Source: Deltaproteobacteria bacterium
GTDB taxonomy: Bacteria; Desulfobacterota; Deferrisomatia; Deferrisomatales; JACRMM01
Reading direction: 5' to 3'
Assembly: GCA_016214985.1 (NCBI GenBank)
Contig: JACRMM010000028.1
Location: 62,001 to 126,000 of the forward strand
Length of the DNA stretch: 64,000 bases
Below the pieces are notes generated by a model. The model was not told where the DNA came from and made no database searches. It worked only from the letters and a program-made list of their open reading frames with translations. The position numbers were made by a program, and so were the translations under genes. Within the stretch, counting starts at the first letter, position 1; every line of letters starts with the position of its first letter. Positions 16,677 through 26,700 of this stretch are shown here, one piece after another.

Positions 16677-16893
16677 GACGGCCGGTCGTCTCCGGGGCCG
16701 CGGGGTCTCCCTGGAGCGCGGCGCAGGCGTCTCCGCGCACCGAGCTTCAGGAAAAGCGAATAGCCTCTCTCGCCTGCACTTCCGAGAACAAGCTCAGCGC
16801 CGAAGGATCCTGCGCCGCCGGAAGGGAGGCCCTGCGGCCCCGCGTCCATGGTCAGGAACACATTGCTCGCGGCAACGGGAAGGAGGAGGAACC
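16677..16893 (+). other. Intergenic spacer between thiC and thiW
   Basis: A 217-base gap with a GCAGGCG (16723-16729) / CGCCTGC (16771-16777) inverted repeat. It has no second thi-box. It could hold a terminator or an internal promoter for the transporter genes, but no clear promoter is visible. Confidence 0.35.
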
Positions 16894-17421
16894 GTGGCGG
16901 ACTCGAACCCCCGAGCTTCACCGCACGTGGTCGGCACCCGGCGCGTGGCGTATGCGGTGGTCCTCGCGGCGGTCGGCGTCGCCCTGGCGCCCTTCACGTC
17001 CTTCCCGATCGGGATCGCGAAGGTGAACCCGACCCAACACTTCGTCAACGTGCTGGGCGCCGTGATCCTGGGCCCCTGGTGGGCGACCCTCGTCGCGTTC
17101 GTCGTCGCGATCCTCCGCAACGCCCTGGGAGTGGGCACCCTGCTCGCCTTCCCCGGGGGGATGATCGGCGCCTTCCTCGCCGGCTTCGCGTTTCGGGCCA
17201 CCAAGAGCCCCTACGCCGCTGCGGCCGGTGAGATCGCAGGGACGGGGCTCCTCGCCCCGCTGGTCGGCGCCGCGCTCGTGGCCCCGGTCTTCATGGGGCG
17301 CTCGATCGGGTTCCTGGCCCTGCTCCCCTCGTTCCTCGCCAGCACGGTGGTCGGTGCGGTCCTGGGAGTTCTGGCACTGCGGCTGCTCCGGCGGGCGGAT
17401 CTCCTGCCCAGGAGGGACTGA
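16894..17421 (+). CDS. thiW: ECF transporter S component ThiW
   Basis: A 175-residue integral membrane substrate-binding subunit of an energy-coupling-factor importer. The signature PIGIAKVNPTQHFVNVLGAVILGPWWA identifies ThiW, whose predicted ligand is the thiazole precursor hydroxyethylthiazole; that ligand is a comparative-genomics inference in the literature. Five to six hydrophobic segments follow. GTG 16894 is preceded by GGAGGAGG. It heads a three-gene set with a fused double ATPase and an EcfT protein, downstream of thiC, so it probably salvages thiazole in step with synthesis. Confidence 0.93.
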   Translation: MADSNPRASPHVVGTRRVAYAVVLAAVGVALAPFTSFPIGIAKVNPTQHFVNVLGAVILGPWWATLVAFVVAILRNALGVGTLLAFPGGMIGAFLAGFAFRATKSPYAAAAGEIAGTGLLAPLVGAALVAPVFMGRSIGFLALLPSFLASTVVGAVLGVLALRLLRRADLLPRRD

Positions 17422-17427
17422 CGCCGC

Positions 17428-18987
17428 TTGCCGAGCTCACCGTATCTGTCCTGCCGCCGGGTCGGCTACGCATATGCACGGGAGCCCGACCGCCCCGTGC
17501 TCCGCGACGTCTCCCTAGAGGTCGGCCGTGCCGAGTACGTCCTCCTCGCCGGGCCGAGCGGCTCGGGCAAGTCCACCCTCTGCCGAACGTTCAACGGCCT
17601 GATCCCGCACTTCTACGGCGGGTCCCTTTCGGGAGAGGTCGTCGTCGACGGTCTCTCCGTCGCCGCGCAGAGCGTCGCCGCCCTCTTCGACCGGGTGGGC
17701 ATGGTGTTCCAGAACCCCGAGGCCCAGCTCTTCAACCGAACGGTGCGGCGGGAGATCGCCTTCGGGCTCGAGAGCCAGGGGCTCCCCCGGGAGAGGATGG
17801 CGGCCAGAATCGAGGCGACGGCGGGGGCGCTCGGGATCGTTCCTCTCCTCGGGCGCCACCCCCAGGCGCTCTCGGGGGGCGAGAGGCACCTGGTGGCGAT
17901 CGCGGCGATTCTCGCCCTGCACCCCGCGCTCCTCGTGCTCGACGAGCCATACGCGAGCCTCGATTCGGCCAATGCGCGCCGCACCCGCCGGTGTCTCAGG
18001 GAGATCCACGAACAGGGCACGGGCGTGATCGTGTGCGAGCACCGCCTGGAGGTCGCGGCCGAAGGAGCCTCGCGCCTCGCCGTGCTGGACGGCGGGCGCC
18101 TGGTGCGGGACGAAACAGTCTCGGCCCTCACGCCTTCGGACCGGGCCGGGTGGGGGTTCGAGCCCCCAGGCGGATCGCCCTCCTCTGAAGACCTCCCCGG
18201 CTTGCACCTTCCCGAGCCCGCGGGCGATCGCGGCGCGAACGCGGCGGCCCTGCTCGAGGTGGAGGGCCTGGCTGCCAGCCGCGGCGGCCGCCGAATCCTG
18301 CGCGACGTCAACCTGACGCTCCGTGCGGGCGAGTGCGTCGCTCTCCTCGGGCCCAACGGGGCGGGCAAGACCACCCTGCTCAGGCATCTGAACGGCCTCA
18401 GCCGCCCCGCTGTCGGCTGCGTAAGGCTCGAGGGCGAGGACATCCGGCGGACGCGGACCTCGGAGCTGGCGCGCCGGATCGGCATGGCCTTCCAGAACCC
18501 GGAGAACCGGTTCTTCCGGCTCAGCGTGCGGGAGGAGATCGCTGCCGGGCCGCTCGCGCTGGGCTGCCACAACCCGGCCTGGATCGCGCAACTGGTGGCA
18601 CTCTTCGGGCTGGAAGGTGATCTGGACCGGGCTCCCTACCATTTGAGCGGCGGGGAGAAGCGACGGGTCGCCTTCGCGTCGGCCCTGGCCGCGAACCCGT
18701 CGATCCTCGTCTTGGACGAGCCCACGGCGGGGCAGGACGGCTTCTTCCAAGAGCGCCTGCGTCGGCTGCTTTCCTCCCTTCGAGAACAGGGCCGTGCTGT
18801 CCTTCTGGCGACCCACGATCTGCGTTTTGCGGCCGCGTGCGCCGACCGGTGGGTCCTGTTGGCGGAGGGCCGCGTCGTGGCCGAGGGGCCACCCTCGCGG
18901 ATGCTGACCGACCCGGCGGCGATGGGGGCGATCGGGGTCGCACCCGAGGAGGCCGGCCGGCTCCTCGGCCTTCGGGGCCGGGAGTGA
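17428..18987 (+). CDS. ECF transporter ATPase, two fused ABC domains (EcfA-A')
   Basis: A 519-residue cytosolic subunit containing two complete ABC cassettes. Domain 1 has Walker A GPSGSGKST (residues 42-50), signature LSGGERHLVAIAAI and Walker B LLVLDEPYASLD. Domain 2 has GPNGAGKTT (about 308-316), LSGGEKRRVAFASA and ILVLDEPTAGQD. Such fused cassettes power cobalt, biotin or vitamin ECF importers. The likely start is TTG 17428, 6 bases after thiW, and its stop overlaps the GTG of the T-component gene. The arrangement implies a dedicated module for ThiW rather than a shared group II ECF module. Confidence 0.93.
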   Translation: MPSSPYLSCRRVGYAYAREPDRPVLRDVSLEVGRAEYVLLAGPSGSGKSTLCRTFNGLIPHFYGGSLSGEVVVDGLSVAAQSVAALFDRVGMVFQNPEAQLFNRTVRREIAFGLESQGLPRERMAARIEATAGALGIVPLLGRHPQALSGGERHLVAIAAILALHPALLVLDEPYASLDSANARRTRRCLREIHEQGTGVIVCEHRLEVAAEGASRLAVLDGGRLVRDETVSALTPSDRAGWGFEPPGGSPSSEDLPGLHLPEPAGDRGANAAALLEVEGLAASRGGRRILRDVNLTLRAGECVALLGPNGAGKTTLLRHLNGLSRPAVGCVRLEGEDIRRTRTSELARRIGMAFQNPENRFFRLSVREEIAAGPLALGCHNPAWIAQLVALFGLEGDLDRAPYHLSGGEKRRVAFASALAANPSILVLDEPTAGQDGFFQERLRRLLSSLREQGRAVLLATHDLRFAAACADRWVLLAEGRVVAEGPPSRMLTDPAAMGAIGVAPEEAGRLLGLRGRE

Positions 18988-19655
18988 AGGCCGTGACGCT
19001 GGACCCCCGAACCAAGCTCTTCCTGGCGCTCTCCTTCGGGCTCCTCGTGGTCTGCTCTCACCGGGCCGCGTGGCTCGTCGGAGAGTGGGCGGCCCTCCTG
19101 CTCCTCGTCCTCGCCCTGCGCCGGGGCAGGGAGTACGCGGGCTGGCTCACCCTGCTGCTCCCCATGGCCCTCTTCTTCGGGGGTCTCACCTCCCTCTCGC
19201 TGGGCGCGGCGCCCGGCGTGACCGCCGGGCTCGGGCTCCTGACGGTTACGACCGTGTTCTTCGCGTTCTTCGCGGTCACGGCGCCGGAGGACCTGGGCGA
19301 CGCCCTGGTCAAGGCGAGGGTGCCCTTCCCGGTGGCCTTCGTGCTCTCCGCGGCGCTCCAGTTCGTCCCCGTCATTCAGCAGAAGGCGCACAACATCGTG
19401 GACGCCCAGCGGGCCCGTGGCATCCCCCTGGAGCTCGGCTGGCGGGCTCTGCGCCGGTACCCGGCGTTCCTCCTCCCGCTCCTCGTCCAGTCCTTCCAAC
19501 TCGCCGAGGAGCTCGCCGAGGCCATGGAGGCGCGGGGATTCGGTCGCCCGGGGCGGACCTTCCTGGAGGAGTATCGGTTCGGGTGGGGCGACTGGGCGGG
19601 CTTCGGCCTCGGTGCGCTGTTCGGGGCGACTGCACTCTTCCTGGCCTCCCACTGA
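18984..19655 (+). CDS. ECF transporter transmembrane component EcfT
   Basis: A 223-residue membrane protein with about six hydrophobic segments, the scaffold that couples S component to ATPases. The two coupling-helix Ala-Arg-Gly motifs are visible: DAQRARGIPLE and EAMEARGFGRPG. The N-terminus LDPRTKLFLALSFG is typical. GTG 18984 overlaps the ATPase stop (GTGA); a GTG 9 bases later is an alternative. It completes the thiW importer and the thiamin locus. Confidence 0.93.
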   Translation: MKAVTLDPRTKLFLALSFGLLVVCSHRAAWLVGEWAALLLLVLALRRGREYAGWLTLLLPMALFFGGLTSLSLGAAPGVTAGLGLLTVTTVFFAFFAVTAPEDLGDALVKARVPFPVAFVLSAALQFVPVIQQKAHNIVDAQRARGIPLELGWRALRRYPAFLLPLLVQSFQLAEELAEAMEARGFGRPGRTFLEEYRFGWGDWAGFGLGALFGATALFLASH

Positions 19656-19771
19656 GTTGCCCATGACCTTGGGTCACCCAGAGGGATGAAACGGGAGCCG
19701 GCGGTCTTGGAACGCTGCTCGCGACGGCGCGTCTCGGCCGCCCCGGGCTAACCGCGAGTTCGGGCCCGGCG

Positions 19772-19780
19772 TGCTATACT
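19772..19780 (+). promoter_or_regulatory. Extended -10 promoter candidate for the CHASE2 operon
   Basis: TGCTATACT (19772-19780) is a TGn-TATACT extended -10 element. No good -35 lies upstream, which extended -10 promoters tolerate. It lies about 60 bases before the CHASE2 gene, after the thiamin transporter ends. Confidence 0.45.
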
Positions 19781-19837
19781 CAGGGCGATGCCGGCTCCCA
19801 CACCGTAATCCTCGTCCAAGGGGAGTCCTCCCAGCCC

Positions 19838-21637
19838 ATGAGGAAAGCCCTCCTGAGGGGTGCCGCCCGTTCGGTTCTGGTCCCCCTCTGCTCCCTCTCC
19901 GAGAGGCTCGGAAGCCGTTTCTACACGGTCCTGGGCGTGCTCGTAGCGCTGGCGGGGGGAGTGGCCGTCGCCAGCAACCTGACGAGCGGGATGAAGCACC
20001 AGGCGTTCGACCTGATCATGAAGCACCGGTTCCGAAATCCGCCGCCCGACCCGAGCATCGTCATCGTGGACATCGACGAGGCAGCCCTGGCGGCCATGGC
20101 GTCCGAGTATGGCCGCTGGCCTTGGCCGAGGAGCGTTCTCGCCGAGTTCGTTCAAGGGATCTCCCCCCAGAAACCCAAGGCGATCGTCTTCGACATCACC
20201 TTCAGCGATCCGGACGTGTACAACGCCGAGAGCGATCGGTTCTTCGGGGAGGCGATTGCGGAAACGCCCAACACCTTCTTCCCGATGATCCGGCTCAACC
20301 CGGAGAACGACCGCCTGAGCGGCCTGAAGCTCTCCCGGTTACCGGGTGTGACCCGCGCCTCGGCCGATGCGTCGCCGGACGCGACGATCGCCGTGACCCT
20401 CCCGTACCTCGCCGACCTCCTCGACGACCACCGCCTGGGCACCAACAACCTCTACGCCGACGACGACGGGATCGTCCGAAGCTACCACGTCTACCGAGAG
20501 GTGAGCGGGTGGCGGGTGGGGTCGCTCCCGGCCAACCTCGCCACAGCTCTCGGCAAACCACTTCCCCCCAGGCCGGACGTGCTCCTGAATTGGCGTGGGA
20601 AGCCCGGGGCCTACCGGCTCGTCTCCTTCCACGAAGTCTTCTTTGACCTCCTGAAGGAGCGCCGGACCCGGCCTCAAACCGAGTTCACGGGCAAGATCGT
20701 CATCATCGGCTCTACGGCACCGTCCCTTTTCGATCTCAAGCCCACCTCGGTCGCCCGCATCCACCCCGGCGTGGAGATTCTCGCCACGGCCATCGACAAT
20801 ATGGTCAACGGGGACTATCTGTCGGAGGTCCGCCCAGCCGTCCACCTCCTCGTCACGGTTCTCGCCGTGAGCCTCCTGGGAGTGGCGTTCACCCGAAACA
20901 TCGACCCCGCTCTGCTCGACCGGGCCTTCACGATCCTCCAGGGAGGGCTGGTCGCCGTCACGTACCTCTTCCTGAACTACTCCTCCATCTTCATGGATCT
21001 GACAGCCCCGTTCACCCTCGGCCTCCTCTACTTCTTCGTGGCCCGCTTCAACAGCACCGTGCTCGACCTGCGGAAGAACGGGCACCCCTACCTCTCCACC
21101 GTGCTCGACGAAGGGCGCGAGTGCCAGGGGTTCCTCGTCCAGTGCCGTCTCCACCCGAAAGACGCCGAGGCGCGTCGGCGACTCCGATCGATCGTGACGA
21201 GGAACGTGGGGTTGTCTCGATACGGAGCGGCCTCGCCGGGGCTCTTCACGGCATCGCCCCTCTTTCACGCCTTTTTCCGCGACACGCTGCTCCTCCACTG
21301 GGTCGCGCCGGGGGAACTCGCGGCATCCGCCCTCTGCGACCTGGGGGGGGTGGCGGAGCGCATCGCCGGAGCCCTTGCTCGACCGGGTGGCGAGGGCTCC
21401 GGGATCACGCTGCTGGTTCACGCCTACGCGTTCCGCGTGGACAGCGGGGGCCGGTGGCGCCTGCTGGGGGAGAAGGCGCTCGCGGACACCGTTGCCCTCT
21501 CGGCGGGCGCCGACTCGGACAGCGGCCCGACGACGGGATCGATCCGGATCGTGACCTCGGACGCTTTCCGGGCATTCTGCTCTGCCTCCGGGACAGCGGA
21601 TCTCCCGGAAGCTCTCCGCTCCATTTGCGTGTCGTAG
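19838..21637 (+). CDS. CHASE2-domain membrane protein
   Basis: A 599-residue envelope sensor-like protein. An N-terminal membrane segment (about 29-48) leads into an extracytoplasmic CHASE2 domain with MKHRFRNPPPDPSIVIVDIDEAA, WPWPRSVLAEFV, AIVFDITFSDPD and GKIVIIGSTAPSLFDLKPT. Two or three transmembrane helices follow at about 333-400. Most CHASE2 proteins end in a cyclase, kinase or GGDEF output. Here the last 200 residues (LRKNGHPYLSTVLDEGRECQ onward) match no output domain I know and may be a novel cytosolic module. The gene leads an apparent operon with an SH3-like protein and an M48 protease; spacing is 44 bases to the next start. Ligand unknown. Confidence 0.82.
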   Translation: MRKALLRGAARSVLVPLCSLSERLGSRFYTVLGVLVALAGGVAVASNLTSGMKHQAFDLIMKHRFRNPPPDPSIVIVDIDEAALAAMASEYGRWPWPRSVLAEFVQGISPQKPKAIVFDITFSDPDVYNAESDRFFGEAIAETPNTFFPMIRLNPENDRLSGLKLSRLPGVTRASADASPDATIAVTLPYLADLLDDHRLGTNNLYADDDGIVRSYHVYREVSGWRVGSLPANLATALGKPLPPRPDVLLNWRGKPGAYRLVSFHEVFFDLLKERRTRPQTEFTGKIVIIGSTAPSLFDLKPTSVARIHPGVEILATAIDNMVNGDYLSEVRPAVHLLVTVLAVSLLGVAFTRNIDPALLDRAFTILQGGLVAVTYLFLNYSSIFMDLTAPFTLGLLYFFVARFNSTVLDLRKNGHPYLSTVLDEGRECQGFLVQCRLHPKDAEARRRLRSIVTRNVGLSRYGAASPGLFTASPLFHAFFRDTLLLHWVAPGELAASALCDLGGVAERIAGALARPGGEGSGITLLVHAYAFRVDSGGRWRLLGEKALADTVALSAGADSDSGPTTGSIRIVTSDAFRAFCSASGTADLPEALRSICVS

Positions 21638-21681
21638 GAGCCGTGCCCTCGGCTCCCCCAACGAGGATCAAGAGGGAACCC

Positions 21682-22251
21682 ATGCGCCTGACGTGCCTCT
21701 CCCGTCTGTCTTCGCTCGTCCCCGTGTTCCTCCTCCTGTGGGTCGCGCCCGCCGCGGCCACCTCGCCCGGCGCGACCCTGAGGGAGACCCCGTTACAGCA
21801 GAAGCCCTTCTCGGACGCAGCCGTCGTAGCGACGCTCCCTGCGAAGACCGATCTGGAGGTCCTGGGGCGTCAGGGGGGCTGGCTGAAGGTGCTAGCCAAG
21901 GGGAAGGAGGGCTTGGTCCGCATGCTCCATGTCCGCGCCAGCGTGGCTACAGGGCAGGCCTCCGTGGGCACCCAGGTGCAGGGAGTGGCCACCCTGGCCA
22001 CCGGGCGAGCGGGAAAGGGAAACATCGTGGCGACCTCGGGAATCCGGGGCCTGAGCGACGAGGAGCTCAAAGCTGCCAAACCGAACCCGACCGAGTTCAA
22101 GAAGCTCGACGGTTTCGCCGTGAGCGACGAGGAGGCGAAGCAGTACGCCGCGCGCGTCAAGGCCGAGGCCCGGGAGGTACCCTACCTGCCGCCCCCGGCC
22201 GAGCCGGACCGGGGCCCGCCGGGCGGCGCCACGAGGGAGGACCAGCCATGA
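21682..22251 (+). CDS. Secreted SH3-like domain protein
   Basis: A 189-residue exported protein: signal peptide through APAAATS (about 1-28), then a bacterial SH3-like domain (ATLRETPLQQKPFSDAAVVATL... DLEVLGRQGGWLKVLAKGKEGLVR), then a charged, proline-ending tail. ATG 21682 follows AGAGGGA. SH3-like domains bind peptidoglycan or peptides. Its stop overlaps the ATG of the M48 protease gene, so the two are translationally coupled and probably act together in the periplasm. The partner relation is inferred from coupling. Confidence 0.78.
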   Translation: MRLTCLSRLSSLVPVFLLLWVAPAAATSPGATLRETPLQQKPFSDAAVVATLPAKTDLEVLGRQGGWLKVLAKGKEGLVRMLHVRASVATGQASVGTQVQGVATLATGRAGKGNIVATSGIRGLSDEELKAAKPNPTEFKKLDGFAVSDEEAKQYAARVKAEAREVPYLPPPAEPDRGPPGGATREDQP

Positions 22252-23105
22252 GAACGCTCGCTGCGGCTCTCCTCCTGATCGCCTTCCCCTGCGGCGCCGG
22301 TGCGGCCTTCAACCTCGAGTCCCTGGGCCGGCAGCTCCTGGGACCTCCGGCTTCCAGCACCCCGCAGCCGGCACCCGAGCAGAAGCCGGAGAGCCCCGGG
22401 CTGGTCCTCGACGTGAGCGAGGAGGACGAGATCCGGGCAGGGCAGGAGGTGGCCACCAACCTTCTCGGTGCGGCGCCGCTGGTGGAGGACGAGGGTCTCC
22501 AGCGGTACGTGAGCACTCTGGGCCGCTGGATCGCGCTCCAGACCGAGCGCCCGAAGCTTCCGTGGCGCTTCGGGGTCATCGACTCGATGGACGTGAACGC
22601 CTTCGCCTGCCCGGGGGGCTACGTGCTCGTGACCAAGGGCCTCTATGCGAAACTCACGGACGAGTCCGAGCTCGCCGGCGTCCTGGCACACGAGATCTCC
22701 CACGTGATCCGGCGCCACTACGTGGACCTGATGCGAAAGCAGAGCGCCCTGGCGCTGGGCGCTTCGTTCCTCGAGACGACGCTCCGGAAGGAGAAGACCC
22801 AGGTTGTGAAGAACCTCGTGGGAAGCGGCGCCGAGATCTTCGCGCGAAGCCTCGACAAGAGCGCCGAGTTCGAGGCGGACCGCACCGCCGTCGTGCTCGC
22901 CGCCCGGGCCGGGTACGATCCCTACGGCCTGCCCGCCGTGCTCCAGAAGCTCGAGGCGCTGGCCGCGACGGACTCGACGGTCGCCCTCCTCTTCAAGACC
23001 CACCCGGACCCCGCCACCCGCCTCGCCAGGCTCTCGGAGGCCATGGGCGAGCGACTCGACGCCTACGGTGCAGGAGGAGGGGGTGCGCTCTACCGGCTGC
23101 AGTAG
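22248..23105 (+). CDS. Periplasmic M48-family zinc metalloprotease
   Basis: A 285-residue exported protease. A signal peptide (about 1-20) and a proline-rich linker precede the peptidase domain. HEISH at 148-152 gives the two His ligands and the catalytic Glu, and the Glu of KSAEFEADRTAV is the third ligand. DVNAFACPGGYVLVTKGL is the conserved substrate-strand block, and the THPDPATRLARL C-terminus is typical of BepA/LoiP-like enzymes without the TPR part. It overlaps the upstream SH3-like gene. A role in envelope protein quality control is likely from family knowledge. Confidence 0.92.
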   Translation: MRTLAAALLLIAFPCGAGAAFNLESLGRQLLGPPASSTPQPAPEQKPESPGLVLDVSEEDEIRAGQEVATNLLGAAPLVEDEGLQRYVSTLGRWIALQTERPKLPWRFGVIDSMDVNAFACPGGYVLVTKGLYAKLTDESELAGVLAHEISHVIRRHYVDLMRKQSALALGASFLETTLRKEKTQVVKNLVGSGAEIFARSLDKSAEFEADRTAVVLAARAGYDPYGLPAVLQKLEALAATDSTVALLFKTHPDPATRLARLSEAMGERLDAYGAGGGGALYRLQ

Positions 23106-23776
23106 TCAGACGAGGCTGCTCGTTCCTCCCGCCGACGGGCGGGGCTGCGAGGGTCCCTGAGCCTGTGCCCCCGGCTCGCGGCCGTCGCTGACGGCGTCAC
23201 GCGGCCTACTGACCGCGCTGCGCCACACCTTCGGATTCCGCTGAATCCTCCGCGCGGTTCGACACTCAACCCCACCTGGCTTCCCAGGTTCGGGCACGCC
23301 AGGGCGCCGTCTGTTTCGCGCCCTGGGGCAGGCGATTCGAACCGGCCACTTCGTCGTCGCTGGCCTCGGTGCCGGCGGGTGCCCCAGGGACTCCAGGCTC
23401 CCCTGCTTCAGGGCTCTTCTCTCTTTGCGACACGCAGCCCCACCTTGCTGCCCAGGTTTGAGCCGGCCACCGGGAGATCTGTTCGGCGGGGAACACCGCA
23501 GCGTTATGGACCTGAGCGCCGGCAGATGATCCCGGGGTGCCAGCCTGGTCTTCATGGCCAGATACCTTGCCGGCTACTGGCGGACGCCCCTCCAAGCGCA
23601 GCGATTGACTCGCCAATGGTGGCGCGCAAGAATCATCAAGGACGTGACGCGCCTTGGCGATCGCTTCGCCGTTCTTGGACGAATCCTGGCCGGGGTGACG
23701 CGAAAACGGGACGTCGGCGCAGGGGAGATCCTCGGCCTTCGTCGGGGTCGGCGGCCGGTCGCTCAGGAGGACGAGA
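23106..23776. other. Long noncoding stretch with degenerate direct repeats
   Basis: This 670-base gap has no gene I can support. Two 32-base direct repeats at 23270-23301 and 23438-23469 match at 26 of 32 positions (both begin CCCCACCT and include CCCAGGTT). A related piece with CCGGCCAC lies at about 23336-23350. On the minus strand 23334-23343 reads GGTTCGAATC, a tRNA T-arm-like string, but no cloverleaf can be drawn. It may be decayed mobile or attachment sequence. Confidence 0.45.
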
Positions 23777-26700
23777 ATGGGATGCTCCAAGTGCGGCTTC
23801 GACAATCCGGCAAACATGAGGTTTTGCGGAAATTGCGGCTCGACGCTGGAGCTCACCTGCACGAGGTGCGGTTTTTCGAATCCCCCCGCGTTTCGGTTCT
23901 GCGGCGGGTGCGCGAACGACCTGACGAAACCCGCGGAACCGGCTGCCGTGGACTACGCCGAGCCCAAGTCCTACACCCCCAAACACCTCACGGAGAAGAT
24001 CCTCACGACTCGAAGCGCCCTCAAGGGCGAGCGTAAGCTCGTGACGGTCCTCTTTGCCGACGTGGCGAACTACACTGCGCTGTCCGAACTGCTCGACCCC
24101 GAAGAAGTCCACCAGATCATGGACGGGTGCTTTCAGGTCCTCATGGATGAGATCCACCGGCGCGAGGGCACGGTAAACCAGTTCACGGGCGACGGCTTCA
24201 TGGCGCTCTTTGGGGCCCCCTTGGCGCACGAGGACCACGCGCAGCGGGCGTGCCACGCGGCGCTCGCGATCCAGCGTGAGATGGAGAAGTACGGCGAGAA
24301 GATCCGCCGGGAGACCGGGGCCGAGTTCCGGATGCGGATCGGATTGAATACGGGCCCGGTGATCGTCGGAGCGATCGGCGACGACCTCCGGATGGATTAC
24401 ACGGCCGTCGGCGACACCACGAACTTGGCGGCTCGGGTACAGCAGGCGGCAAAGGCCGGTGAGGTCTGGATGAGCGCTGGCACCCGAGGGCTCGTCCGGG
24501 ACTACTTCTCCGAAGAAGCCGTCGGAGAAGTTACCCTCAAGGGGAAGAACGAGCCCCAGCGGCTCTATCGCCTCCTCTCCGAGAGGGCCGGCGTCCGCAC
24601 CCGGTTTGACGCCGGGCTCATCCGTGGAATCACCGAGTTCGTCGGCCGGGAACGCGAAATGGAAGCCCTCCGCGCCGCCTACGCGCGGGCGAAGTGCGGA
24701 GAAGCCGAACTGGTCGACATCGTCGGAGAAGCCGGGGTCGGGAAGAGCCGGCTCGTCTACGAGTTTCGAAAGACACTGGGAGAGCAAGCCACGGTCCTCA
24801 CCGGGAGCTGTCTCCACTACGGCCGGACCACCAACTTCCACCCGGTGATCGAGATCGTCCGAAGAGCCTTTGGCATCGAAGACGGGATGAGCGAAACCGA
24901 AGCAGGCGCTCGCATCCAAGCCGTCGCCTCCGACGGGTTGACTCCCTTCCTCGGCTTCTACCAGAACCTGCTCTCGCTGCCGGTCACCGACCCCAAGTTC
25001 AACGCGCTAAACCCCGAAGGGAGGAAGTTCGGAACCTTCGAAGCCGTGAAGAGCCTCCTCGCTTCCCTCAGCAACCGGAAGCCCCTCGTCATCCTCCTCG
25101 AAGACGTCCACTGGATCGACAAGATCTCCGAGGAGCTCGTCACCTACGTCTCCCGTTCCGTCTTGGACCGCCCCATCCTCCTCATCGCCACCTGCCGCCC
25201 TGAGGCCTCCCCCACCTGGGCACAGGGAGCCCACTACCAAAGGCTCGGACTCCACACGCTGAGCGCCGAGATTGGGGCCCAGCTCGTGCGAAACCTCCTG
25301 GGGGGTCTTCCCATCGAGCCCGCGCTCGAAACGCGCGTCATCGAACACGCCGGCGGCAACCCCTTCTTCGTCGAAGAAATCATGCGGGAACTCCTGGAGC
25401 GAGGAGACCTCGTCATACAAGGAGATCGCTATGCCTGTTCGAAGCCCATCGAGCAGTGCCACATCCCGGACACCGTCCAAGGGGTCCTCGCCGCGCGGAT
25501 GGATCGGCTGAGTGAAGACCTGAAACGAACCCTCCAAGTCGCGAGCGTCATCGGCCGCGACTTCGCCTTCAAGCTCCTCCGTACGATCCTCGAACTGGGA
25601 GACGACCTTCGAAACCACCTGACCAACCTCGTGGGCCTCGAGATCCTCTATGAAAAGGCCCTCTTCCCCGAGCTCGAGTACATCTTCAAACACGCCCTGA
25701 CCCAGGAGGTCGCCTACGACAGCCTGCTCAAACAGAGGCGAAGAGAACTCCATGGACGGATCGCCAAGACCATCGAAGAGCTCTACGCCGACAAGCTCGA
25801 ACCGCACTACGAGATCCTCGCGCATCACTGGGAGCTCTCTGACAAGCCGGAGAAGGCGGTCGAGTACCTCGTGCTCGCGGGCGAGAAATCCAACCGAAGC
25901 CAAGCGGCGAACGCCGCCATGGACTTCTTCACCCGCGCCCTCCAGCTCGGGGGGGTCAGTAAGCCCATAGATGGGAAGGTGAGCCTCAGGATCCGAATGG
26001 GGCGAGCGGACCCCCTCCACGCCATGGGAAGGATCGAGGAGAGCATTGACGACTACCGGGAGGCGATCCGCCTGGCCCGCGACCTCGGCGATGAGCGAAC
26101 CGTGTTAGCGTGCCACGTTCGCGTACCGCAGTTGATCTACAACACCACGATGAAAGAAGACGTCCCCCGATTCTGCGAGGAAGGGCTCACTCTGGCCCGG
26201 AGATTAGGCGACAAAGGAGCCGAAGCGCAGATCGCAACCATGTATGCCTACTGGAGACTCCTTTGGCGCCACACGGACGAACAGGGAGCGGTCGACGAAG
26301 CTCTTACCCTAGCAACAGGCGCGGCGAATCAACAGGCAATCTTTCTCATCCAAACGCACCTGGCTCACCTGGAGCGTTGGAGGGGAAATCCGGCTCGATC
26401 GTTAGAATACACCCGAGGTCCCCTTGAGATGCTCCACGCTGCATACAACATCACGGTTGCCAGCCACCTAGCCTTTTTCCACGGGTTGGACCTGACGGAT
26501 GTCGGGCGGTATCAGGAGGCGGTGGCCCATCTCAGCCAATGGGTCGAGATCCTCGAGCGCAATCGTGTCCTGATTGCCTTAGGTAGGTTCTACAACGCCC
26601 TCGGGTGGGCCTATTCGGAGACGTACGATTTGGAGCAGGCGTTTCGTTTCAATGTTCGCGCGACAGAACACGCAGCGGGGCTGCGAAAGAGCCCTGCAAA

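Noticed and set aside
16677..16893. Second TPP riboswitch before thiW
   Set aside because: None of the thi-box core strings (CTGAGA, ACCTGA) occurs in the gap.
23300..23360. Possible tRNA around GGTTCGAATC on the minus strand
   Set aside because: The flanking bases do not form a T-stem and no anticodon arm fits.
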